Shown piece by piece: positions 36,077 through 44,581 of a DNA stretch of 64,000 nucleotides. Below the pieces are notes generated by a model. The model made no database searches. It had not been told where the DNA came from and was given only the letters and a program-made list of their open reading frames with translations. This DNA comes from Lichenicoccus roseus (GTDB lineage Bacteria; Pseudomonadota; Alphaproteobacteria; Acetobacterales; Acetobacteraceae). A program made the translations under genes and the position numbers. The first letter of the stretch is position 1, and each line of letters begins with the position of its first letter. Location: positions 62,001 to 126,000 of the forward strand of contig NZ_VCDI01000004.1 in assembly GCF_005844085.1 (NCBI RefSeq), read 5' to 3'.

Positions 36077-37140
36077 GCGACCACCTTGCCGCCCAAGGCA
36101 GTCTCGCCCGGTACCGCCTCGACCCCGGCATCGTCCTCGTCGCCGTAGCCGACCAGGCGCAACGCCCGGCCACGCCGTCCCTGCTGCTCGGCGGCGTGGA
36201 TCAGCGCCTCCTCGCGGCCGTGGGTGACCCAGATTTCTGGAGCGTCCACCTCGGTGAGCGTCGCGCACAGCTCGTCCCAGTCGGCATGGTCGGAGATCAC
36301 CAGCGGCAGCTCGATACCCTTGGCCTTGGCCCGCTGGCGCACCCGCATCCAGCCCGACGCCAGGCAAACCACCGGGTCGGCGAGGCGACGCGCCCAGCGG
36401 TCGGCGATGGCCGAAGGCGGTGCCAGCACGATGGCGCCGGCCAGCTCGGCCTTGGCCGCGACGGTCGCCGGACGCAGCTCGCCGAGTGGTATGCCCATGC
36501 GCTCGTAGGCCTGGCAGAGCGGGATCAGCGCGCCGTGCAGGTGGATCGGGCCATCCCAGCCGGCCTGGCGCAGCAGGGCGATCAGGCGCTGGCACTTTCC
36601 GAGCGCGTAGCAGCCGATGACATGGGTTCGCTCCGGGAACAGCCGCACACTGTCAAGCAGCCGCGCCGCCTCGCCGAGCGCCGGCGGGTGGCGGAACACC
36701 GGCAGCCCGAAGGTGGCCTCGGTGACGAACACGTCGCAGGCGATCGGCTCGAAGCCCATGCAGGTCGGGTCGGCCACGCGCTTGTAGTCGCCGGACACCA
36801 CCGCCCGGCTGCCCTGCCACTCCATCGCCACCTGGGCGCTGCCGAGCACATGGCCCGCCGGCTGCAGCCAGACCCGTACGCCGTCGAGAGTGATCGGCTC
36901 GCCGTACGGCAGCACCTGCCGCTGCGCGCCGGAGCGGCCCTCGCCCATGCGCACGTCCATCAGCGCCATGGTCTCCGGACTTGCCAGCACGGCGCCGTGG
37001 CCGGGGCGGGCATGGTCGGCATGGGCGTGGGTGATGATCGCGCGCGGCACCGGTCCGGGCGGATCGATGAAGAAGCCGCCGGGTTCGCAGAACAGGCCCT
37101 CGGGCAGCACCTTGAGCCAGGTTTCGGGGTGTGGCGGCAT
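36073..37140 (-). CDS. Ligase-associated DNA exonuclease (metallo-beta-lactamase/beta-CASP fold)
   Basis: A 355-residue metallo-hydrolase. The zinc motif HAHADH is at residues 38-43, with GHVLGSAQV and SGDYKR as later beta-lactamase motifs. The beta-CASP part includes VFVTEATFGLP, GCYALGKCQRL and the late His motifs ISDHADWDEL and WVTHGREEALI. It resembles SNM1/Artemis-type DNA nucleases and is found beside ATP-dependent ligases in many bacteria. Its stop overlaps the ligase start by four bases. Upstream, 36 bases separate it from the sterol-desaturase family gene on the same strand. Confidence 0.92.
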   Translation of the reverse strand: MPPHPETWLKVLPEGLFCEPGGFFIDPPGPVPRAIITHAHADHARPGHGAVLASPETMALMDVRMGEGRSGAQRQVLPYGEPITLDGVRVWLQPAGHVLGSAQVAMEWQGSRAVVSGDYKRVADPTCMGFEPIACDVFVTEATFGLPVFRHPPALGEAARLLDSVRLFPERTHVIGCYALGKCQRLIALLRQAGWDGPIHLHGALIPLCQAYERMGIPLGELRPATVAAKAELAGAIVLAPPSAIADRWARRLADPVVCLASGWMRVRQRAKAKGIELPLVISDHADWDELCATLTEVDAPEIWVTHGREEALIHAAEQQGRRGRALRLVGYGDEDDAGVEAVPGETALGGKVVA

Positions 37141-37176
37141 CGGATCTGCAGACGCGCCAGCGGATAGGCGGGTTGC

Positions 37177-38145
37177 CTATTCGGCGGCAACGCCGCGCGG
37201 CCGCCGGTGCCGCCGCGCCAGCCGCCAGGCCAGCAGCAGCCCGTCGCGCTGCTGCTCCCACCAGCTGCCGGTCGCCAGCGTCTCGGCGGCGCGCGGGTCG
37301 CCGGTCTCGACCACCGCGTGGGTGAAGTCGGCAGTGCCGAGCATCATGTCCCACCAGGGAAACACGCCACCGTAGTTGCAGGAATTGCGACCGGCGGCAC
37401 GCAGGCCGTGATGCGCGCGGTGGAACTGCGGCGAGATCAGCAGCCGCTCACCCAGCCAGCCGAACCCGACCCGCGTATTGGCGTGCGACAAGCTTTCCAC
37501 CAGGCGCAGGCTCAGCACCAGCAGCGGGAACTGCATCGGCGGCACGCCGATCAGCAGGCCGGCGGCGATGAACCAGACATAGGAGATGACGTCGTCCAGC
37601 ACGTGGTTGCGGTCGTCCGACCAGAAGGTCATCTGCCGCTGGGCGTGATGCAGCGCATGCAACCCGTACCACCAGCCGAAGGTGTGCGAGAAGCGGTGCC
37701 GCCAGTAGTCTGCGAAGTCCAGCACCACCGCATAGATGAAGAAGCTCAGCACCGGCATGCCCATGAGCGCCGGCACCAGCGTCTCCAGCGTCGGCGGCAC
37801 GTAGCCATGGTCGGCCAGCGCGCCGTTGATCCAGGTCTGCATCTCGTAGAAGCCGAAGAATGTCACCACCGGGAAGATGCCGATCCGCGCCAGCAGCGTG
37901 TAGACGATGTCCATGGTCACCGCGCGGCGATGCCCAGGCCCCTTCAGCGTGGACTGCACCGGCCACCAGGCCTCCAGCGGCATGCAGAGCGCGCAGTTGA
38001 GCGCCACCTGCAGCACGCCGTAGACGGCGAACAGCACCCACATGAAGGAGACGTCTTCCCACTGCATCCAGCCGAGCTGCCACAGCATCGGGATCAGGAC
38101 GGTCTCGTGGATCCAGCCGGCGATCCAGGCGAACGGGTCTATCAT
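37177..38145 (-). CDS. Sterol desaturase / fatty acid hydroxylase family membrane protein
   Basis: A 322-residue integral membrane di-iron enzyme. Three His-rich motifs typical of the fatty acid hydroxylase superfamily are visible: HRFSH, HALHH and HRAHH, the first two separated by GWWYGL. About five hydrophobic helices surround them. Substrates in this superfamily include sterols, sphingolipids, carotenoids and hopanoids, so a lipid or hopanoid modification is plausible in an alphaproteobacterium, but none can be assigned. It lies upstream of the exonuclease-ligase pair on the same strand and is divergent from the response regulator. Confidence 0.88.
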   Translation of the reverse strand: MIDPFAWIAGWIHETVLIPMLWQLGWMQWEDVSFMWVLFAVYGVLQVALNCALCMPLEAWWPVQSTLKGPGHRRAVTMDIVYTLLARIGIFPVVTFFGFYEMQTWINGALADHGYVPPTLETLVPALMGMPVLSFFIYAVVLDFADYWRHRFSHTFGWWYGLHALHHAQRQMTFWSDDRNHVLDDVISYVWFIAAGLLIGVPPMQFPLLVLSLRLVESLSHANTRVGFGWLGERLLISPQFHRAHHGLRAAGRNSCNYGGVFPWWDMMLGTADFTHAVVETGDPRAAETLATGSWWEQQRDGLLLAWRLARRHRRPRGVAAE

Positions 38146-38270
38146 GCTCTTTTCATTAGCACGTTATCGTGCGCGCCGCATCGTGCCGGCGTTCCCGGCT
38201 TGACCGGCATGCCGATCCGCACTGGAACATCACGGGTTGCATCGATTCTGGATCGGATAAGCAGAAGTTC

Positions 38271-38633
38271 ATGGCTGCGCATCGCCTGCTGCTCGTCGAG
38301 GACGAGTTCCTGATACGCATGACGCTCTCCGAGGTATTGGCCGACGACGGGTTCGAAGTACTCGAGGCCGAGGATGGTCCCGGCGCCCTGGCGCTTCTCG
38401 CGGCCGAAGAGAATATTGCGCTGATGCTGACCGACATCCAGCTCCCGGGGGGTATCGACGGCAAGGGGCTGGCCGGCAAGGTGCGCGAGAGCAGGCCGGA
38501 CCTGCCGGTGATCTTCATGAGCGGCCGCTCGGAGACGCAGCCGGACCCGAACCCGCTCAACAGCTACGTCAACAAGCCCTACTCGCCGATCGCCCTGTCC
38601 GCCCGGGTGCGCCAGATCCTCGATGGGGGCTGA
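38271..38633 (+). CDS. Single-domain response regulator
   Basis: A 120-residue CheY-like receiver with no output domain, starting at ATG 38271. The acidic pocket is E10-D11, the phosphorylated Asp is D55 in LMLTDIQLPGG, the conserved Ser is in FMSGRSE and the Lys in NKPYS. It resembles the many orphan receivers of alphaproteobacteria that accept phosphate from HWE/HisKA_2 kinases. No histidine kinase is nearby. Its last 11 bases overlap the start of the TPR/glycosyltransferase-like gene, so the two are probably co-translated and functionally linked. Confidence 0.9.
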   Translation: MAAHRLLLVEDEFLIRMTLSEVLADDGFEVLEAEDGPGALALLAAEENIALMLTDIQLPGGIDGKGLAGKVRESRPDLPVIFMSGRSETQPDPNPLNSYVNKPYSPIALSARVRQILDGG

Positions 38634-40242
38634 CGGGGGAGCGCCCGAGCAGGATCGGCATAGCAGCCTGCGCGCCGGCCTGGAGGCGCTGCATTCCGGA
38701 CGGTTCGACTCGGCTGCGGCGCTGACGGCGCCATTCGCGACCGATGCCGACATCGAGGGAAGGCTGTTGCACGGGCTGGCGCTGGCCGGCTGCGGCGCGG
38801 TGGAAGAAGCCGCTCCCCTGTTGTGCCGGATCGCTGAGGAGAGGCCGCAGGCCCTGCATCCGGTGCAGGATTTCGCCACTCTCCTCGCCGCACGGCAGCG
38901 TGGCAGCGAGGCGGCTGCGATGTTCCGCGCCGCCCTTGCGCTGACGCCGGACGAGCCGCGCCTGCTGCTGGCTTACGGCGAACATCTGGCGGCGTGGCAC
39001 CAGCCGGACGCGGCCGAGACGGTGCTGGAGCGCTGCCTGCACCTGCGGCCACGCGACCTCTCGGCGATGAACCAGCTCGGCATCGTCAAGGCGGCGCTCG
39101 GCCAGACCGGGACTGCGCTCGGCCTGTTCCGGGACGTGGTGGCGATCAATCCGGCCAATCACGCCGCCTGGGCCAATCTCGGCTGCGCGCTTGCGAACGA
39201 AGGCTTCTTCGAGGACGCGCTGGCGAGCTACCACCGGGCGATCAGGCTGCGGCCCAACGAGGCGCAGATCCGCCTGAATCATTCGATCTGCCTGCTCAAG
39301 GCCGGGCGCATGACCCAGGGCTGGGCCGAGCACGAATGGCGGCTGGCGCTGCCCGGCCATACCGACCTGCCGCGCGCACGGATGCTGCCCAACCTCAGCG
39401 AGCCGATGGACCTCTCCGGGCGCACGGTGCTGGTGACGCAGGAAGAAGGCCTCGGCGACAGCCTGATGTACCTGCGCTACGTGCCGCTGCTGGCACAACG
39501 CGGCGCCCGCGTGGTGCTATGGGTGCCGGAAGCACTGCGCCGGCTGGCGGCGCGGGTGGAGGGTGTCCATGAGGTCCTGAGCGGCGACGTGCACGGCATC
39601 GGCTTCGACTGGCACTGCCCGTTCATCAGCCTGGCACGAGCCTTCTCCGGCACCACCCAGCCCTATGGCGCGCCGGTGCCGTATCTGCGCGCCGACCGGC
39701 ACCGCATCGACGCCATGCGCGCCCAGCTGCCACCTGCCCGGTCCGGCGTGCTGCGCGTGGGCCTGGCCTGGGGCGGCGCGCCGCGTTCGCACGACCCGGT
39801 GGCGCACGGCATCGATCTCAGGCGCAGCATCGGGCTCGCCGCCCTCGCCCCGCTCGCCGGCCTGGAGGGCGTGCAGCTGGTCAGCCTGCAGAAAGGTCCG
39901 TACGCCGACGAGCTTGCGAGCGCCCCGGAGGGTTTGCAGATCCACGATCCGATGCCGGCGGTGGAGGATCTCGACGACACCGCCGCGCTGATGATGGATC
40001 TCGATGTCGTGGTCAGCGTCGACACCTCCGTGGTGCATCTCGCGGGCGCCCTCGGACGGCCGACGCTGCTGCTCGATCGATGGGACAATTGCTGGCGCTG
40101 GCTGCACGGCCGCGACGACAGCCCCTGGTATCCGACGGTGAGCATCCTGCGGCAGAGCCGTCCGGGCGACTGGAGCGGGGTTGTCGACCGGCTGCTGCCG
40201 ATGCTGGAACTCGCGCGCACCGCCAGCCCGCGGGGCGGGTGA
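38623..40242 (+). CDS. TPR protein with glycosyltransferase-9-like C-terminal domain
   Basis: A 539-residue protein. Residues ~15-230 are tetratricopeptide repeats (for example NHAAWANLGCALANEGFFEDAL and ASYHRAIRLRPNEAQIRL). From about residue 265 the chain resembles the GT-B fold of heptosyltransferase/GT9 enzymes: LVTQEEGLGDSLMYLRYVPLL, VGLAWGGAPRS, VVVSVDTSVVHLAGALGRPTLLL and WRWLHGRDDSPWYPT. Such proteins are common in alphaproteobacteria and may transfer sugars to proteins or surface polymers, but the activity is not established. It overlaps the upstream response-regulator gene. Confidence 0.82.
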   Translation: MGADGGAPEQDRHSSLRAGLEALHSGRFDSAAALTAPFATDADIEGRLLHGLALAGCGAVEEAAPLLCRIAEERPQALHPVQDFATLLAARQRGSEAAAMFRAALALTPDEPRLLLAYGEHLAAWHQPDAAETVLERCLHLRPRDLSAMNQLGIVKAALGQTGTALGLFRDVVAINPANHAAWANLGCALANEGFFEDALASYHRAIRLRPNEAQIRLNHSICLLKAGRMTQGWAEHEWRLALPGHTDLPRARMLPNLSEPMDLSGRTVLVTQEEGLGDSLMYLRYVPLLAQRGARVVLWVPEALRRLAARVEGVHEVLSGDVHGIGFDWHCPFISLARAFSGTTQPYGAPVPYLRADRHRIDAMRAQLPPARSGVLRVGLAWGGAPRSHDPVAHGIDLRRSIGLAALAPLAGLEGVQLVSLQKGPYADELASAPEGLQIHDPMPAVEDLDDTAALMMDLDVVVSVDTSVVHLAGALGRPTLLLDRWDNCWRWLHGRDDSPWYPTVSILRQSRPGDWSGVVDRLLPMLELARTASPRGG

Positions 40243-40259
40243 ACGAAGGTCCGGGCCGG

Positions 40260-40484
40260 TCAGCGGGTGATGAAGGTCCAGGCCAGGAACGAGAACGGCA
40301 GCAGCGCGAGGGTGAAGCCGCCGGCGGCGTCCAGCAGGTGATCGAGCGCCCACTCGTTGATGCGCATCGAGGCCAGCTCGAACCGGGCCGCGACCTGGCG
40401 GGATGCGGTGGAGACCGACGCGGGCACCAGGGTGCCGAGGCCGGTGCCGGAAACGGTGGCGGCATTCATCACGAAAGTGGTCAT
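40260..40484 (-). CDS. Small protein with one C-terminal membrane segment, unknown
   Basis: A 74-residue protein from ATG 40484, preceded by GAGGAAG at good spacing (a longer frame to 40538 exists). MTTFVMNAATVSGTGLGTLVPA begins it, a short amphipathic region around RQVAARFELASMRINEW follows, and a hydrophobic segment LALLPFSFLAWTFI ends it. No family is recognised. The upstream 200 bases are unusually AT-rich for this window (around 40570-40610), which may be its promoter. It converges on the TPR gene. Confidence 0.5.
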   Translation of the reverse strand: MTTFVMNAATVSGTGLGTLVPASVSTASRQVAARFELASMRINEWALDHLLDAAGGFTLALLPFSFLAWTFITR

Positions 40485-40687
40485 GGCTGGCTTCCTCTGC
40501 GGTTCCGGAAGCCGGATTGGCCTCCGTGCCAGCGACATTGCAGAGGTCGTGCCAGCAGGATCGGCACGCTTAACTACTTGTAAACAATAAGAATTCTAAT
40601 TCAGAACCATTGGCTTGGCGGCTGTAGTTGGCGCGGAGCCACGACTTCTGGCCGAGCCCGCCGCTATGTGGCGGGATCGGCCAGATC

Positions 40688-41644
40688 TTACCCATTGCCT
40701 ATCAGAATGCCCGCCGCCAGCACCAGCGCACCGCCCAGCATCACCTTGGCGGCGGCCGAGAACGGCGGCGTCTCCATGAAGCGGAACTGGATCCAGGCGA
40801 TGATCGCGAGCTCGATCACCACCACCACGCCGGCGATGGCGGTCGCGGTCCAGAAGTCCGGGATCAGATACGGCAACGTGTGGCCGATGCCGCCGGCGAT
40901 GGTCATCAGCCCGCAGACCAGGCCGCGCAGGAACGGCGTGCCGCGTCCCGAGAGCTTGCCGTCATCGGCGAGCGCCTCGGCGAAACCCATGCTGATGCCG
41001 GCACCGATGCTGGCGGCGAGGCCGACCAGGAACGCCTTGTGCGGATCGTGGGTCGCGAACGCCGCAGCGAACACCGGTGCCAGGGTCGAGACAGAGCCAT
41101 CCATCAACCCGACCAGGCCGGGCTGGATCACCTGCAGCACGAAGCGCTTGCGGGCGTCCTCGTCCTCGCGGTCGCGGACGTTGCCGGGCAGGCGGGTCTC
41201 CTCGATGCGGCCGGCGGTCTGCACGTGCTCCGCCTCGGCCGCCGCCAGGTCACCGAGCAACCGCCGGATCGCCGGATCGGAAGCACGCGCCGCAGCCTGC
41301 AGGTAGAACCGGCTGGCATCCGCCTCCATCTGCCGCGCCTGCCGGCGAACCACGTCGATACCCTTCGGCACGATCTGCCAGGCCGGCTTCGGCACCGGCG
41401 CACCCTTGATGTCATGCCGGCGGATGTCGGGGATGTGATCGCCGAAACGGTTCTCGAACAGGTCGATCAGCGCCCGGCGATGGCCGTTCTCCTCGGCTGC
41501 CATGTCGTCGAACAGCTTCGCGCTGTCCGGGTGGGTGTCGCGCAGGCTGCGGGCGAAGTCGGCATAGGTGCGGCCGTCCTCCTCCTCGTTGGCGATGGCG
41601 AGGGCAAGCACCTCGCGCTCGGTCAGGTCTTTGAACATTCGCAT
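40688..41644 (-). CDS. mbfA: Membrane-bound ferritin-like/VIT1 iron transporter (MbfA type)
   Basis: A 318-residue fusion. Residues 1-150 form a ferritin-like four-helix domain (LTEREVLALAIANEEEDGRTY, MAAEENGHRRAL, MEADASRFYLQAA, AAAEAEHVQ) with di-iron Glu/His ligands. The remainder is a VIT1/CCC1 membrane domain starting QPGLVGLMDGSVSTLAPVFAAAFA, with about five helices. MbfA of rhizobia exports iron and protects against iron and peroxide stress. ATG 41644 (MRMFKD) or 41638 (MFKD) are possible starts. It is divergent from an M1 peptidase; the intergenic region has a TGCAA-N5-TTGCA palindrome resembling alphaproteobacterial Fur/Mur sites. Confidence 0.9.
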   Translation of the reverse strand: MRMFKDLTEREVLALAIANEEEDGRTYADFARSLRDTHPDSAKLFDDMAAEENGHRRALIDLFENRFGDHIPDIRRHDIKGAPVPKPAWQIVPKGIDVVRRQARQMEADASRFYLQAAARASDPAIRRLLGDLAAAEAEHVQTAGRIEETRLPGNVRDREDEDARKRFVLQVIQPGLVGLMDGSVSTLAPVFAAAFATHDPHKAFLVGLAASIGAGISMGFAEALADDGKLSGRGTPFLRGLVCGLMTIAGGIGHTLPYLIPDFWTATAIAGVVVVIELAIIAWIQFRFMETPPFSAAAKVMLGGALVLAAGILIGNG

Positions 41645-41710
41645 GCAGCATCCTGAGCCTGGAACCACAAGAAAGTCAAAAGGGCTGCCGCAATCTATAC
41701 TGAGAATTGT

Positions 41711-41740
41711 TTGCACTCTACTTGCTGCAAGCCGTTTGCA
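41711..41740. promoter_or_regulatory. Candidate metal-regulator sites (TTGCA/TGCAA repeats)
   Basis: TGCAA-GCCGT-TTGCA at 41726-41740 is a perfect 5-bp palindrome with outer halves identical to the alphaproteobacterial Fur/Mur consensus TGCAAAT-N-ATTTGCA. TTGCA at 41711-41715 pairs with TGCAA at 41726-41730 as an overlapping second palindrome, and the 10-mer GTTTGCAYTC occurs twice 25 bp apart. The placement upstream of an iron exporter gene supports metal-dependent control. A -10-like TATACT lies at 41696-41701 on the plus strand. Confidence 0.42.
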
Positions 41741-41804
41741 TTCGCAACGCCGGATGGCCGCAGCACCTGCTTGCCGGCTGCCGCAAAGCCGTCGACCATG
41801 CGGC

Positions 41805-43820
41805 ATGATCCAGCGCCTCCAGCCCCGCCGCTCCCCACCCTTTTGCGTATTGGCCGCGCTGTCGCCGATCGCCGCATTCCTCCCTGCAGCGGCTGCCGAG
41901 CCGGTGCCGCCGGCAAGGGAGATCTTCGCCCCGTATCCGCAGCAATATCCGGTCAATGCCTATCGGTCTGCCAGCGGCGCTCCTGGCCCGATGTATTGGC
42001 AGAACCGGGCCGACTACCGGATCAGGGCGACGCTGCTCACCGCGACAAGGAGCCTCTCCGGCGACGAGACGATCCGCTACACCAACAACAGCCCGGACGC
42101 GCTCGACGCGCTGTGGGTGCAGCTCGACCAGAACATCTATCGCGCCAACGCGAGGGCTGCCACCGTGTCGCGCTATTTCGGCCGCCAGCACACCGAGGGC
42201 GATGTGATCGAGGCGGTGTCGGTCCAGGAGGGTGGCCGCGACATCCCGGCCGCGTTCGTCGTCAGCGACACCCGCATGCGCGTCGCCCTGTCGCAGCCGC
42301 TCGCGCCGCACGGCGGACACATCGCCCTGCACATACGCTGGCATTACGCAGTGCCCGGCCCATGGGGCGGCCGGACTGCGGTGACACCGACACGCAACGG
42401 CGACATCTGGGAGATCGCGCAATGGTTCCCGCGCATGGCGGTCTATGACGATCTGCGCGGCTGGGACACGTTGCCCTATCTCGGCAACGAGTTCTATCTG
42501 GAATATGGCGACATCGATTATCGCGTGACGGTGCCGACGAACTTCATCGTGGCCGGTTCCGGTGCGCTGCAGAACCCCGACGAGGTGCTGTCCATGGTCG
42601 AGCGCCAGCGTCTCGCCCGGGCAGGTCGCAGCGATCGGACGATCATGATCCGCACCGCGGACGAAGTGAAGGCGGACGCGGCGGCGGCGCCGCCCTCCAC
42701 CACGCGTACGTGGCATTTCCTCATGCACGATACGCGCGACGTCGCCTTCGCCGCTTCCCCCGCCTTCGTCTGGGATGCGGCGCACATGCATCTGCCCGAC
42801 ATCGGCGGCCAGCCGCGTCTCGCGATGTCGGTCTATCCGGTGGAAGCGGCGCAGGACGGGCGCTGGTCGCGCTCCACCGAATATGTCCGCGCCGCCATCG
42901 AATATTTCTCTGGAAAATGGTACCCGTATCCATGGCCGAACGCCATCAACATGGCCGGGCACGGCGCCAACATGGAATATCCGGCGATCGTCTTCGACGG
43001 CATCGCCGATGCCGGCAAGAAACTCTACTGGGTCACCACGCACGAGATCGGACACACCTGGTTTCCGATGATCGTCGGTTCCAACGAACGACGCGCCGCC
43101 TTCATGGACGAAGGATTCAACACCTTCATCGACACCTACGCGTCTGACGACTTCAACCACGGTGAATACGCGCCGAAACGCGACTCCGAATACGCCCCGG
43201 GCGGCGGCAACCCGGTGGAGGAGATCGTGCCGTTGCTCAGGCAGCCGGATGCACCCACCATCCTCGACGAGGCCGACCTGGTGCCATATCGCTGGAGCCA
43301 TACGGTGCAGTATTTTAAGGCGGCACTCGGCCTGCGGCTGCTGCGCGAGCAGATCCTTGGTCCGCAACGCTTCGACCTGGCCTTCCGCCGCTACATCGCT
43401 CTGTGGGCCTACAGGCATCCGTCGCCTTCGGACTTCTTCCGCACCATGGATAGCGAGGGCGGTGAGGACCTGTCCTGGTTCTGGCGCGGCTGGTTCGCGA
43501 ACAACTGGCCGCTCGATTTCGGCGTCTCCTCGATCGACGACAAGGCCGGCACCGTCACGCTGGTGAGCAAGGGCGGCCTGGTGATGCCGGCGACGTTGCG
43601 CATCGACTACGCCGACGGCAGCAGCAGGCGGATGCGACTGCCGGCCGAGCTGTGGCAGCAGGGCTCGCCGGTGACGGTAGGCGTTGCCGGTGCGGCACGC
43701 ATCGTCGGCGTCACCATCGATCCCGACCATGTTCTTCCGGACGTCGACCGCTCCGACAACATGCTGATACGGCCGATCCAGCCGGCTGCAACGGCACCCA
43801 CACCTGCCGAGGGGCACTGA
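41805..43820 (+). CDS. Exported M1 family metallopeptidase
   Basis: A 671-residue zinc aminopeptidase-like enzyme. Zinc motif HEIGH is at residues 413-417, with the third ligand Glu following 18 residues after the second His in MDEGFN. The exopeptidase-type GxMEN motif appears as GANMEYP. A signal peptide (PFCVLAALSPIAAFLPAAAAEP) from ATG 41805 targets it to the periplasm. An N-terminal beta domain (YRIRATLLTATRSLSGDETIRY) precedes the catalytic domain. It starts an apparent operon with the AIM24 gene (two-base gap) and the CreA gene, and is divergent from mbfA. Peptide specificity is unknown. Confidence 0.9.
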   Translation: MIQRLQPRRSPPFCVLAALSPIAAFLPAAAAEPVPPAREIFAPYPQQYPVNAYRSASGAPGPMYWQNRADYRIRATLLTATRSLSGDETIRYTNNSPDALDALWVQLDQNIYRANARAATVSRYFGRQHTEGDVIEAVSVQEGGRDIPAAFVVSDTRMRVALSQPLAPHGGHIALHIRWHYAVPGPWGGRTAVTPTRNGDIWEIAQWFPRMAVYDDLRGWDTLPYLGNEFYLEYGDIDYRVTVPTNFIVAGSGALQNPDEVLSMVERQRLARAGRSDRTIMIRTADEVKADAAAAPPSTTRTWHFLMHDTRDVAFAASPAFVWDAAHMHLPDIGGQPRLAMSVYPVEAAQDGRWSRSTEYVRAAIEYFSGKWYPYPWPNAINMAGHGANMEYPAIVFDGIADAGKKLYWVTTHEIGHTWFPMIVGSNERRAAFMDEGFNTFIDTYASDDFNHGEYAPKRDSEYAPGGGNPVEEIVPLLRQPDAPTILDEADLVPYRWSHTVQYFKAALGLRLLREQILGPQRFDLAFRRYIALWAYRHPSPSDFFRTMDSEGGEDLSWFWRGWFANNWPLDFGVSSIDDKAGTVTLVSKGGLVMPATLRIDYADGSSRRMRLPAELWQQGSPVTVGVAGAARIVGVTIDPDHVLPDVDRSDNMLIRPIQPAATAPTPAEGH

Positions 43821-43822
43821 GC

Positions 43823-44581
43823 ATGCAGACGAGCATCATCGGCACCATCCTGCCGGTCCTGAATGTCGGGCTGGATGCCGGCGAGGTACTGCTGTCGGAA
43901 ACCGGCGAATTGTCCTGGAAGAGCCCTAACGTGAGCCTGCGCACCGGGATTGCGGCCGGCGGCGCCGGTGGCTTCCTCGGTGCGGTGAAGCGGTCGCTCG
44001 GCGGCGGCGGGCTGTTCATGACCGAATACGTCGCCGAGGGTGGCCCCGGCTTTGTCGCCATCGCCGCCAAGGTGCCCGGCCATATCGAGGAGCATGCGGT
44101 ACAGCCCGGGCGCTCCTACCTGGTGCACCGGCATGGCTTCCTGTGCGGCACCCAGGGTATCAGCCTCTCGGTGGTGCTGCAGCGCAGCCTCGGCGCCGGC
44201 ATCTTCGGTGGCAACGGTTTCCTGCTGCAGCAGGTCTCGGGCCAGGGCCGGTTCTGGGTCGAGCTCGGCGGCGAGATCGTCAGCCACACGCTGGCCGCGG
44301 GCGAGCAGATCGACGTGCATCCCGGCCATGTCGGCATGTTCGAGGACAGCGTGAATTTCGAGATCACCATGCTGCCCGGCCTGCGCAACAAGCTGTTCGG
44401 TGGCGACGGCTTCTTTCTCGCAAGGCTGACCGGACCCGGCCGGATCTGGCTGCAGACCCTGACGCTTCCCAACCTCGCCCACGCCCTCTCGCCCTATCTT
44501 GGCGGCGGTGCGGTCGCAGGTGCCGAGACCGGCGCCGCGGCTGGGCTCGCCGGCCAGTTCATACGCAAGGTGTTCGAATGA
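43823..44581 (+). CDS. AIM24 / TIGR00266 family protein
   Basis: A 252-residue all-beta protein. Gly-rich, evenly spaced strands such as GGLFMTEYVAEGGPGFVAIA, GRSYLVHRHGFLCGT, GGNGFLLQQVSGQGRFWVEL and GLRNKLFGGDGFFLARLTGPGRIWLQTL are characteristic of the AIM24 family, which is widespread but poorly characterised (the mitochondrial homologue affects inner-membrane architecture). The end, GGGAVAGAETGAAAGLAGQFI, is Gly/Ala-rich. It starts two bases after the M1 peptidase stop, and its TGA overlaps the creA ATG. Confidence 0.85.
   Translation: MQTSIIGTILPVLNVGLDAGEVLLSETGELSWKSPNVSLRTGIAAGGAGGFLGAVKRSLGGGGLFMTEYVAEGGPGFVAIAAKVPGHIEEHAVQPGRSYLVHRHGFLCGTQGISLSVVLQRSLGAGIFGGNGFLLQQVSGQGRFWVELGGEIVSHTLAAGEQIDVHPGHVGMFEDSVNFEITMLPGLRNKLFGGDGFFLARLTGPGRIWLQTLTLPNLAHALSPYLGGGAVAGAETGAAAGLAGQFIRKVFE

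Noticed and set aside
38146-38270. GGAAC as half of a general-stress sigma (EcfG) promoter before the response regulator.
   Set aside because: The matching CGTT element is absent at 16-17 bases; only the -35 half is present.
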